This document shows, in pieces, positions 17,111 to 25,174 of a stretch of DNA of 64,000 nucleotides. The DNA is taken from assembly GCF_024714475.1 (NCBI RefSeq), contig NZ_JAMZMI010000004.1, positions 1-64,000 of the forward strand, in the 5' to 3' direction. Position 1 is the first letter of the stretch. Every line of letters starts with the position of its first letter. Position numbers and translations under genes: made by a program. This stretch comes from Marinoscillum sp. MHG1-6 (GTDB lineage Bacteria; Bacteroidota; Bacteroidia; Cytophagales; Cyclobacteriaceae). The notes under the pieces were generated by a model. That model was not told where the DNA came from. It did no database searches and saw only the letters and a list, made by a program, of their open reading frames with translations.

Positions 17111-17292
17111 TTCTGTAAATTTTTAAGTGATGAAGAAATGATCCGTGATAAAAGTTTTTTAATTGAAAGTACCTCATTTAAAAGCTCATCAGAATTAGGA
17201 TAATTTTTATTATACTCACAGAGCATCAACCAATATTCAGTTTCATCAGCATCCGCAAAACTCAAATCCAATATTTCATTTTTCTTTTCCAT
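17107..17292 (-). pseudogene. Four-helix-bundle (S23/IVP family) C-terminal remnant
   Basis: An intact 61-codon frame (ATG at 17292), but it resembles only the C-terminal half of four-helix-bundle proteins of the 23S rRNA intervening-sequence family: a DETEYWLMLCEYN helix followed by ELLNEVLSIKKLLSRIISSL-type helix and a basic tail. Full members are about 115-130 residues. It lies between cusC and cusB, overlapping cusB by 4 bp, so it may still serve translational coupling. Whether the peptide is made is unknown. Confidence 0.6.
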
Positions 17293-17329
17293 AATATTTT
17301 GCCGCCAATCAGCACATTAAACCATCAAA

Positions 17330-18577
17330 TCATTTACCCATTAAATAATTAAGTTTAGCCTGGGCAACATGGTAGTTAACCAGCGCGGAGGCCTTCATTT
17401 TTTGATATTTCAACAGTTGCTGTTGAGTTCTGAGCACTTCTTCGAAATCCTTTCCTGAATTTCCATAGGCTGCAAGCATCAGATTTAGCACCTGTTGTGT
17501 CTCAGTAATCTGTTCGTCGTATAAGGAAATCAAATCAGCTTGCTGATCTATTTCAAAGTAGGTCATTTCATAACCCGTAGAAAGTTCGTTGATGCGCGCT
17601 TCCTTCTGTAGAGCATAACTATCACGGATATACTCAGCCTCCTTTTTTGCTGCACGGTATTTAGCTCGATAGATGGGTAAGCTCACTGATACCATTGGCA
17701 TCAAAATGTCCTTTCCATTGTCATTTAGAGCTACCCCCTTTCGTTCCCCCACCAATACATAATCCAACCCGAATCCAATTTTTGGCAAACCTTGCTTCTC
17801 AGCTAACAAAGAGCGTTTTTCGCTCGAACTGATTCGAAGATCCAGCTCTTCCAAATACGGGTTGTCATTGAGTAATGAATCTCTACTCACGAAAACCCTG
17901 TTGAAATCAAGTGAATCCACTACCTCCACTTCGGCATCATCATCCCTGTTCAGCAGCTGATTGAATGCAATGAGCAAGGGCTTCTTTTTCCGATTCAATA
18001 TTTCAAGATTGGTTTCTCCTTCTTTCAGCATAAGGTCAACTCGAAGTACGTCTACAAGGGTGCCCTCTCCATTTTTGAACTTTGAGGTGGCGATAGTCTT
18101 GTAGGATGCTAAGAGTTCAATGTTTTCCTGTTCCAATTGCTTCCATTGAGCTAGTTCATATAGTGGATAATAGGCCGCTGCAACCTTGAAATAAACCTTA
18201 TTTTTTGCATCCAGAAATACCTGGTATTGAGCCTCAGCATTAAGGGTGGCTACATCACCACTGGCTTTCAGGGTGCCGAACCACGGGAACATTTGTGACA
18301 ACGATATTCGAAGTCTTTGCGGTCCAACACGGGTTTCCACAGGTGAAATAAAATAACCCAAGGAAAGCGTTGGGTCCGGAAGACTATTGACTTGTGGTAT
18401 GCGCTCCATGGCTGCCTCTAACTCCTTGTATTTGGCTTGAAGCTCCGGGTTGTTTTCGGCCGAAATTCTTTGGTAGTCGGCTAATGTTTGTGCTTTAGAC
18501 CCGGTTGGGATAATTAAAGAACAGATATATATAGAAATTAGAAGATAGAATTGAGATATGACCGATCTCTTTCCCAT
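17330..18577 (-). CDS. cusC: TolC-family outer membrane channel of the metal efflux pump (CusC-like)
   Basis: A protein of 415 residues from the ATG at 18577, which gives a signal peptide (MGKRSVISQFY... to about residue 30). The ATG at 18640 in frame would prepend 21 residues encoded by a TTGGAAG tandem repeat and is less likely. The mature protein has the two long coiled-coil hairpin segments and repeated outer membrane efflux protein pattern (ELEAAMERIPQ, PDPTLSLGYF early; ending VAQAKLNYLMGK). It forms the outer membrane exit duct for the CusA/CusB pump. Short for a TolC but normal for Bacteroidota metal-pump members. Confidence 0.88.
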   Translation of the reverse strand: MGKRSVISQFYLLISIYICSLIIPTGSKAQTLADYQRISAENNPELQAKYKELEAAMERIPQVNSLPDPTLSLGYFISPVETRVGPQRLRISLSQMFPWFGTLKASGDVATLNAEAQYQVFLDAKNKVYFKVAAAYYPLYELAQWKQLEQENIELLASYKTIATSKFKNGEGTLVDVLRVDLMLKEGETNLEILNRKKKPLLIAFNQLLNRDDDAEVEVVDSLDFNRVFVSRDSLLNDNPYLEELDLRISSSEKRSLLAEKQGLPKIGFGLDYVLVGERKGVALNDNGKDILMPMVSVSLPIYRAKYRAAKKEAEYIRDSYALQKEARINELSTGYEMTYFEIDQQADLISLYDEQITETQQVLNLMLAAYGNSGKDFEEVLRTQQQLLKYQKMKASALVNYHVAQAKLNYLMGK

Positions 18578-18591
18578 AGCCAACCTCTGGG

Positions 18592-18619
18592 CTTCAACTT
18601 CCAACTTCCAACTTCCAAT
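18592..18619. repeat. ACTTCCA/TGGAAGT 7-bp tandem repeat
   Basis: Three exact ACTTCCA units plus partial flanks immediately upstream of the preferred cusC start. Similar words occur inside cusA at 20281-20322. Confidence 0.75.
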
Positions 18620-18629
18620 TTTTAAATTA

Positions 18630-18782
18630 CTATTTTCCATGACTCTTCCAGTTTTGGTTAAGTGAAGTCAGCATTTTACCAATCTCCTCAATCTGCTTAC
18701 ATAGAGAGTCTGTGATCTCCCGACTGATGTATTGACATTCGAAAGTCTCGTATACCTCTAAATCTTTATATGACCTTATCAT
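18630..18782 (-). pseudogene. Four-helix-bundle (S23/IVP family) internally deleted remnant
   Basis: A 50-codon frame from the ATG at 18782. It starts with MIRSYKDLEVYE, the usual N-terminus of four-helix-bundle proteins, and jumps directly to a C-terminal helix (CQYISREITDSL, QIEEIGKMLTSLNQNW), lacking about 60-70 central residues. It sits 10 bp after cusA and overlaps the extended cusC frame. Together with 17107-17292 it marks two separate remnants of the same protein family in one operon. Confidence 0.65.
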
Positions 18783-18792
18783 AATCTCTCTA

Positions 18793-21700
18793 TCATCTAT
18801 TTATCTGACTTCTAGCTAGTTTTCGTTCCTCTCTCAAACAATAAAGCACCGGCACAATAAAAATGCTCACGAGTGCGAAAGCCATCCCCCCAAATGTTGG
18901 AATTGCCATTGGGATCATGATATCTGCTCCTTTTCCTGTGGAGCTGAGTACCGGAAGTAAGGCGATCATCGTGGTACTGACCGTCATCAACGCAGGACGA
19001 ATTCTTCTCATGCCTGCTTCAATCACTGCTTTCTGTATATCCGTATTGCTTTTGGTTTCATTGCGTGAAAAACTCTGATCCAGATAGGTGGCGATTAAGA
19101 CGCCATCATCTGTAGCGATACCGAAAAGCGCAATAAAACCTACCCACACTGCCACACTCAGGTTGATGGTCTTCATCTGAAATAAGTCACGGAAATTCAT
19201 CTGGAATACCGAAAAATCAACAAACCAATCCTGACCGTAGAGCCATATCATGATAAATCCCCCACTAAAGGCCATGGCAATGCCCGTGAACACCATCAGG
19301 GATGTTGAAACGGATTTGAATTGGAAATACAGGATGAGAAAAACAATCACAAGGACGATTGGAACGATAATAGACAGTCGTTTCTCTGCCCGAACCTGAT
19401 TTTCATAACTTCCTGAAAACTTAAAGCTGACGCCTGAAGGAACACTTAAGGCTCCCTCATCAATATGCTCCTGTATCATGCGTTGAGCATCATTAACTAC
19501 GTCTACCTCAGCATGTCCGTCACGCTTATCAAAAAGTACATACCCCACCAGAAAGGTATCTTCACTTTTGATGGCCTGAGGGCCTCTTACATATTCAAAA
19601 TCAACCAGTTGCCCTAACGGCACCTGTGCGCCGGTTGGCGTTGGTATCAATACTTTGGCAAGCGACTCAGGATCATCTCTTAATTCTCTCGGGTACCTGA
19701 CTCTCACAGGGAAACGTTCACGGCCCTCTACCGTGGTGGTGATCTTCATACCTCCAATAGCTGTCTCAATTGTTTGTTGCACTTCTTCAATACTCAACCC
19801 ATAGCGGGCGATCTGCTCTCTATTGATGTTCAAATGAAGGTAGGGTTTCCCCACAATTCGGTCTGCAAACACGGCTTCCGATTTTACTGAAGGTACCTGC
19901 TTAAGGATTTCCTCCAACCGGAAACCAAAATCCTGAATACTTCCAAGATCTGGTCCGTAAATCTTTATCCCCATCGGTGCCCGCATGCCTGTTTGCAACA
20001 TCACCAATCTGGTTTCTATGGGTTGTAACTTAGGTGCCGATGTGACACCCGGAATTTTTGTTACACTGACAATCTCCTCCCATATGTCATCAGGAGATTT
20101 AATGTGACTCCTCCAGTTCCTGTAGTACTGACCATTTTTATCTTCGATCAATTCATTTTCCAGCCTCGAAAGCACCTGGGAGTTAGAAGTTAGACTGATG
20201 GTGTCATTACCATCGAAATACCATTTTTTCTCCTTATCAAGAATCCGGGAATATGACCCTTCACTGTCAACATCAGACTTCCCACTCCTAACTTCCAACT
20301 CCCGACTTACGGCTTCCAATTTCTCCCCTCTCCCTACCAATAAATAATTCCTTTCACCATCTACTTTAAACCTTAGCCTTCTGCCATTCTCACCTACCCT
20401 GTATTCCGGTTTGTAATTAATGACATTCTCATACATCGAAATGGGTGCAGGATCCAATGCTGACTCCACCCGGCCCAGTTTACCTACAGTGAGCGCTACT
20501 TCCGGAATACTGCTGACCAGCATATCCAACTGTCCCACCACCTTACGATTAAACTCGATTCCGGAATGAGGCATAGAGGTGGGCATTAACAAGAAGCTGC
20601 CCTCATCCAGAGATGGCATGAATTCTTCCCCAACTCCGGGAAAGGTCTCTGCAAGCCTCGACCAGCTATTTGTATTTTGAATATTGACATTGATTAGCCC
20701 AAATCCCTGTGCGACGAACCCAAAAATGGTGTTGAAGCCCAACCAGATATTCGCCCCGATCAGGATCAAAAAAGCAGGGATCATCAGGAATTTGATTTTA
20801 TTGGCCAGGCACCATTTTAATATTGACTGATAGTAACGTTCTAATAAAGTGAAAGCACCAAGAATAATCGCTAGTAGCAGGGCAACGAAGAGCGTATTAA
20901 CCCAAAGACTTTTACCCGCGCCCAAGGGCAACCAGTATTTTCCGAGTAGCCAAACCACTGCAAGAACTGCCACAATCAACTCGGATTTGTCAAGTATAAG
21001 GCTATGCCATTTTTCTTTACGGGATTTGGGTTGATACCATTGTTTAAAAAAGTATAGAAATCCGTATAAAGTCAGAATGAATCCTGCCCATATCTGGCCT
21101 ATAAACAGACAAACTAAACCCATGCTGGTTAATCCCAGGTTGACAACTTTGGCTATTCTGACATTTCTGATTCTTGCTCCAAAAAACCAATATGCCAATG
21201 TTGGCAGTACAATTAAGGACGTTATCAATGCCGCTACAAGCGCAAAGGTTTTGGTAAATGCGAGCGGCCCAAACAGCTTACCCTCGGCAGCCTGTAAGGT
21301 AAAAACCGGGATGAAGCTTACGATCGTGGTTGAAACGGCGGTGAGGATTGCGGAGGCTACCTCTGATGCTCCTTTATAGATTATCGTTATCAAATCCTGC
21401 TCAGGTGGAGCTTCATCAAGGTGCTTGATGATATTTTCGGAGAGAATAATCCCTAAATCCACCATGGTCCCAATGGCAATGGCAATGCCTGAAAGCGCCA
21501 CAATGTTGGCGTCTACACCAAAATAGCGCATGGCAATAAACACCATCAATACGGCTATCGGTAAGATGCTCGAAATCAATATAGATGCCCTGATATTGTA
21601 AACCATCACTACCACTACCAGAATCGAGATCAGGATTTCAAGCGAAAGCGCTTCTTCCAGGGTTCCCAGGGTTTCATAAATCAATTCTGATCGATCATAG

Positions 21701-22746
21701 AATGGCACGATGGTCAATTGGCTTGCTGTACCATCAGCAAGGGTCTTTTTCGGTAAGCCAGGAGCTATTTCTTTGATCTTCTCCTTAACATTGTTGATGA
21801 CCTCCAATGGATTAGCACCATATCGGGCAACTACAACACCACCGGCCACTTCAGCCCCCTCCTTGTCCAAAAGTCCTCTTCTTGTGGCCGGACCCAAGGT
21901 GACCACCGCAATATCCTTCACCCGAATGGGTACGTTATCCTGTACCGCAACAACTGCCTTTTCCAGGTCTTCGATTGACTTCACATAGCCCAGTCCTCTC
22001 ACCAGGTATTCCGCCTGATTGAGTTCGATGGTCTTGGCACCAACATCCTTATTGGATTGCCTAACGGCTAACATCACCTTATGCAGCGGTATATTGTAAG
22101 CTTTGAGTGCATCAGGGTTCACATCAATTTGGTATTCCTGTACAAACCCGCCAATGGAGGCGACTTCTGATACTCCGGAAGTGGCATTCAGGCTGTATTT
22201 GACATAAAAATCCTGAACTGTTCTTATCTCATGAAGGTCCCATCCGCCAGTTGGGTTTCCCTGCATATCTCTTCCTTCCAGGGTATACCAAAAGACCTGT
22301 CCGAGAGCTGTTGCATCCGGTCCCAACGTAGGCTGTGCACCATCCGGCAAAAGCCCCACAGGTACCGAATTGAGTTTTTCCAGTATCCTCGAACGACTCC
22401 AGTAAAACTCAATGTCTTCATCGAAAATGATGTAGATACTGGAAAAACCAAAAATGGAGGAACTTCGAATGGATTTGATCCCGGGTATCCCCAATAAATA
22501 AGTGGTTAGTGGGTAGGAGATCTGATCCTCAATATCGTGTGGAGATCGACCAGACCATTGGGTAAAGACAATTTGCTGGTTTTCCCCAATATCCGGAATG
22601 GCATCTACAGGAACAGGGTCAGATGGCAGGGCCCCCAAATTCCACCCAAAGGGAGCTGTTAGTATTCCCCACATTACCAACCCAACGAGAATCAGAATGG
22701 TTACCAGCCTGTTTTCCAGGAAGTATTTAATGATCTTATTTAACAC
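18793..22746 (-). CDS. cusA: CusA/CzcA heavy-metal efflux RND transporter
   Basis: A 1317-residue inner-membrane proton/metal antiporter. Standard RND order: TM1 at about 14-32, porter domain with DPVPVDAIPDIGENQ and QWSGRSP, TM2-6 block near 360-530 with GIAIAIGTMVDLGIILSEN, a membrane-spanning insertion near 535-680 usual for Bacteroidota CusA, second porter half, and TM7-12 near 1120-1310 with WVGFIALFGIATDDGV. It exports Cu(I)/Ag(I) or related cations with CusB and CusC. Unusual: between RRLRFKVD and DKNGQYYRNWR there are about 60 extra residues whose DNA contains the TTGGAAG/AGTTAG repeat vocabulary (see separate entry). The reading frame stays intact. Confidence 0.95.
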   Translation of the reverse strand: MLNKIIKYFLENRLVTILILVGLVMWGILTAPFGWNLGALPSDPVPVDAIPDIGENQQIVFTQWSGRSPHDIEDQISYPLTTYLLGIPGIKSIRSSSIFGFSSIYIIFDEDIEFYWSRSRILEKLNSVPVGLLPDGAQPTLGPDATALGQVFWYTLEGRDMQGNPTGGWDLHEIRTVQDFYVKYSLNATSGVSEVASIGGFVQEYQIDVNPDALKAYNIPLHKVMLAVRQSNKDVGAKTIELNQAEYLVRGLGYVKSIEDLEKAVVAVQDNVPIRVKDIAVVTLGPATRRGLLDKEGAEVAGGVVVARYGANPLEVINNVKEKIKEIAPGLPKKTLADGTASQLTIVPFYDRSELIYETLGTLEEALSLEILISILVVVVMVYNIRASILISSILPIAVLMVFIAMRYFGVDANIVALSGIAIAIGTMVDLGIILSENIIKHLDEAPPEQDLITIIYKGASEVASAILTAVSTTIVSFIPVFTLQAAEGKLFGPLAFTKTFALVAALITSLIVLPTLAYWFFGARIRNVRIAKVVNLGLTSMGLVCLFIGQIWAGFILTLYGFLYFFKQWYQPKSRKEKWHSLILDKSELIVAVLAVVWLLGKYWLPLGAGKSLWVNTLFVALLLAIILGAFTLLERYYQSILKWCLANKIKFLMIPAFLILIGANIWLGFNTIFGFVAQGFGLINVNIQNTNSWSRLAETFPGVGEEFMPSLDEGSFLLMPTSMPHSGIEFNRKVVGQLDMLVSSIPEVALTVGKLGRVESALDPAPISMYENVINYKPEYRVGENGRRLRFKVDGERNYLLVGRGEKLEAVSRELEVRSGKSDVDSEGSYSRILDKEKKWYFDGNDTISLTSNSQVLSRLENELIEDKNGQYYRNWRSHIKSPDDIWEEIVSVTKIPGVTSAPKLQPIETRLVMLQTGMRAPMGIKIYGPDLGSIQDFGFRLEEILKQVPSVKSEAVFADRIVGKPYLHLNINREQIARYGLSIEEVQQTIETAIGGMKITTTVEGRERFPVRVRYPRELRDDPESLAKVLIPTPTGAQVPLGQLVDFEYVRGPQAIKSEDTFLVGYVLFDKRDGHAEVDVVNDAQRMIQEHIDEGALSVPSGVSFKFSGSYENQVRAEKRLSIIVPIVLVIVFLILYFQFKSVSTSLMVFTGIAMAFSGGFIMIWLYGQDWFVDFSVFQMNFRDLFQMKTINLSVAVWVGFIALFGIATDDGVLIATYLDQSFSRNETKSNTDIQKAVIEAGMRRIRPALMTVSTTMIALLPVLSSTGKGADIMIPMAIPTFGGMAFALVSIFIVPVLYCLREERKLARSQINR
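20150..20362. repeat. In-frame repeat-derived expansion within cusA
   Basis: Roughly 210 bp inside cusA. Plus-strand words ACTTCCAACTCCCGACTTAC, CTTCCAATTTC and GGAGTTAGAAGTTAGAC match the TTGGAAG-type intergenic repeat seen at 18592-18619. The encoded stretch (RGEKLEAVSRELEVRSGKSD and following) interrupts a segment that in CusA relatives passes from RLRFKV to the NGQYYRxWR motif in about 20 residues. Boundaries are approximate. Confidence 0.6.
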
Positions 22747-22839
22747 GATTCATTTGATTTTAGAAATGATGTATTGAATAACTGCGTTGAACACAGTTTT
22801 CCCAATATGACCATCAGTCAAATGGGCTTACATCATCAA

Positions 22840-23253
22840 TCAAATGAGATAGACTTCGTGAAGTTTGTTTAAGTTCTGGGAGAGAAAAGGTGGCGAAGTG
22901 TCAATGAAGACCGGTGAATCTTCTTGTGATACATACTCGAAAACGTATAAAATTCGAGCTACTGTTACCGCCACTAAGGCCGGAGTCAAATCCTGAGCCT
23001 GTTGCTTCTTGAAAAAGTCGCCGGTATCAATAGAAACGTAATGATTTTCACAGCAAGGTGGAGTAGAAAGATGCTGCCCATCATCATTATGCTCAGGCAT
23101 CTCCATCATACCCATACCACAGTCGAGATGTTTTTGGCCAATCATCAACTCACTGATCACCGCATGACCTCCACAGAAATGTGTACCGTGAGAAATCCCC
23201 AGGGTCCCCAATAGGAAAATCAGCGCTAGCGATATGGAAATTAACTTTTTCAA
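22840..23253 (-). CDS. HYC_CC_PP family secreted protein
   Basis: A 137-residue protein with a signal peptide (MKKLISISLALIFLLG...). It carries the three landmarks of the Bacteroidota HYC_CC_PP family: THFCGG after the signal, PPCCENH in the middle and SPPFL near the end, plus a Met/His/Cys-rich stretch (CGMGMMEMPEHND). These are soft-metal ligands and fit a periplasmic copper-handling role as first gene of the efflux operon. The start is a TTG at 23253 with AGAGG just upstream; there is no in-frame ATG before residue 37. Gap to cusA is 93 bp. Confidence 0.75.
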   Translation of the reverse strand: MKKLISISLALIFLLGTLGISHGTHFCGGHAVISELMIGQKHLDCGMGMMEMPEHNDDGQHLSTPPCCENHYVSIDTGDFFKKQQAQDLTPALVAVTVARILYVFEYVSQEDSPVFIDTSPPFLSQNLNKLHEVYLI

Positions 23254-23270
23254 CCTCTTTTTATGTGCTG

Positions 23271-23292
23271 TAAAACTATACTTTTAGTTTTA
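23271..23292. promoter_or_regulatory. 22-bp palindrome, candidate operator of the copper efflux operon
   Basis: Perfect inverted repeat TAAAACTA-N6-TAGTTTTA, 18-39 bp upstream of the first operon gene. The arm nearer the gene, read on the minus strand, is TAGTTTTA, one base from the Bacteroidota -7 consensus TAnnTTTG, with a TTG 22 bp upstream of it. A regulator bound here would cover the promoter. No regulator gene is adjacent. Confidence 0.6.
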
Positions 23293-23472
23293 ATAATTAC
23301 CAATAGTTATTCAAAACGACCATTGTGGCTTTGAAAAACGGTTTTTATACAACGAATATACGTGATTGTCAGGCGAAAGGGTTTACATAATTTGGAGAAA
23401 GGGTTATATGATTTCGGTCTGACAGGTAATAAACTTAAATTCACTTGTCACCTCTTTTCATTCTCGTCCTCA

Positions 23473-25059
23473 ATGATGGATAATGAGATAAATCTGCTTG
23501 GCCTTCCTTATTTTACAACCACTGTGAAAGAAACATTAAAAACTGAAGTCCTGATTGTTGGTGCCGGTCCTACCGGCCTGATGGCAGCAAATCAACTCTT
23601 ACGATTTGGAGTCGACTTTATAATTATCGATCATAAATCGCGACCAACTCGTGAATCCCGGGCCATTACCGTGACAGCCAGGAGCCTGGAGATCTATCAG
23701 CAAATGGGAATCGACTCAGAGGCTCTTTCCGGTGGAAAAAGGGTTGCCTCCTTTAGTCTTTATTCAGAAGGTAAGCGCAAGGCCGATGTAATGATCGGTG
23801 AGATTGGAAAAGGTCTATCCGAGTTTAGTTATATGCTTTCTTTCGAGCAAAGTAAGAATGAAGAGCTTCTGGTCAAGCAGCTGACCGAAGCAGGAAAAGT
23901 CATCCACTGGAAGCATGAGTTTATATCCCTGAAACAAATGGAAGACGGTGTTGAATCCATAGCCAGGCATGAAAACGAGAAAGTATGCATTTTGTCACGT
24001 TACCTGATTGCCTGCGACGGAGCCAGTAGCCCTGTTCGAACACAGCTTAATTTTTCATTTAGAGGTGGAACCTATCGAAATAAGTTTTTTGTAGCCGATG
24101 TGCATCTCGATTGGAAGGAAGTGTATGATAAACTCATCATAGCGCCAGGTGACGAGAATTTCTGTGCCTTTCTTCCCATGTACGGGGAAAGGAACTACCG
24201 GATCATCGGGACACTGCCAAAGAGCTATTTTGACCGGGAAGATATCACCTTTAGGGATATCGACGAGGCAGTAGTCAATACGCTCGGAATTGGGGTGACA
24301 TTCGAATCAGTTAACTGGTTTTCCGTCTATAAGCTACATCACCGTGGTGTTGAGAATTTCCGGGCTGGAAATGTATTCCTGGCCGGAGATAGTGCACATA
24401 TTCATAGTCCTGCAGGTGGTCAGGGAATGAATACTGGGCTTCAGGATGCTTATAATCTTTGTTGGAAACTTGCGTTCGTTCTCCGTAAACAAGCAAGTCC
24501 CAAATTGCTTGATACCTATAATGAGGAAAGACTTCCTTTTGCTAAATGGTTGCTGTCTTTCACCGATCGCGGGTTTAAAATGATGACCAGTGATAACTGG
24601 TTTATTCGGTTTTTGAGGAAAAACATTCTCTTCAATCTAGCGAAAGGCGTGATCTCTGCTGGTTGGCCTCAGCCATTGATGTTTAGAATTCTTTCCCAGA
24701 CGGGGTATTCCCATAAGGGGCGCTCCCTCTCCTGTTCGGTAAGCAGACAAAAATTAAATTTTCGTGCCGGAGACAGGCTCCCCTATTTTGAGTCAGATAA
24801 TATTTATCCTCTTTTCAGGAACCCTTCCTTTCACTTACTCCATATAGGGGAATCAGCCCTCAGTGAAAATGCTTGTTCTAAGATCAATGAATCATTCCCA
24901 TTCCCGGTTTGTATAGTTGAAAATACTTTGGATAGGAAATGGATAGAACTTGGAGTAAAGATGGAGCTCTTTGTGCTGGTAAGACCAGATAACTATATCG
25001 GCTTGATATGTGATGAATTGAATAACGGACTCATTCAATTGTATATGAAGAGATTTTGA
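23473..25059 (+). CDS. FAD-dependent monooxygenase (phenol hydroxylase/MhpA-like)
   Basis: A protein of 528 residues from the ATG at 23473 (a GTG at 23362 would add 37 unlikely residues). Aromatic-ring hydroxylase family: FAD-binding GAGPTGLMAANQ near the N-terminus, then the second FAD motif GDSAHIHSPAGGQGMNTGLQ, the helix DAYNLCWKLA, and a C-terminal region with thioredoxin-like pattern. It should use NAD(P)H and oxygen to hydroxylate an aromatic or polyketide-like substrate in the cytosol. The neighbours, a lipoprotein and a radical SAM enzyme on the same strand, do not suggest a catabolic pathway; a tailoring role is possible but speculative. Confidence 0.88.
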   Translation: MMDNEINLLGLPYFTTTVKETLKTEVLIVGAGPTGLMAANQLLRFGVDFIIIDHKSRPTRESRAITVTARSLEIYQQMGIDSEALSGGKRVASFSLYSEGKRKADVMIGEIGKGLSEFSYMLSFEQSKNEELLVKQLTEAGKVIHWKHEFISLKQMEDGVESIARHENEKVCILSRYLIACDGASSPVRTQLNFSFRGGTYRNKFFVADVHLDWKEVYDKLIIAPGDENFCAFLPMYGERNYRIIGTLPKSYFDREDITFRDIDEAVVNTLGIGVTFESVNWFSVYKLHHRGVENFRAGNVFLAGDSAHIHSPAGGQGMNTGLQDAYNLCWKLAFVLRKQASPKLLDTYNEERLPFAKWLLSFTDRGFKMMTSDNWFIRFLRKNILFNLAKGVISAGWPQPLMFRILSQTGYSHKGRSLSCSVSRQKLNFRAGDRLPYFESDNIYPLFRNPSFHLLHIGESALSENACSKINESFPFPVCIVENTLDRKWIELGVKMELFVLVRPDNYIGLICDELNNGLIQLYMKRF

Positions 25060-25174
25060 GTTGCGGAGATAATGATAAATATCAGCTATTTATTTTGGCT
25101 AACACATTGATAATCTGAAAGATGATTTGCTTAAATTAAACGGAAAATCAGCTTCAGATTTAAACCCACCGCTC

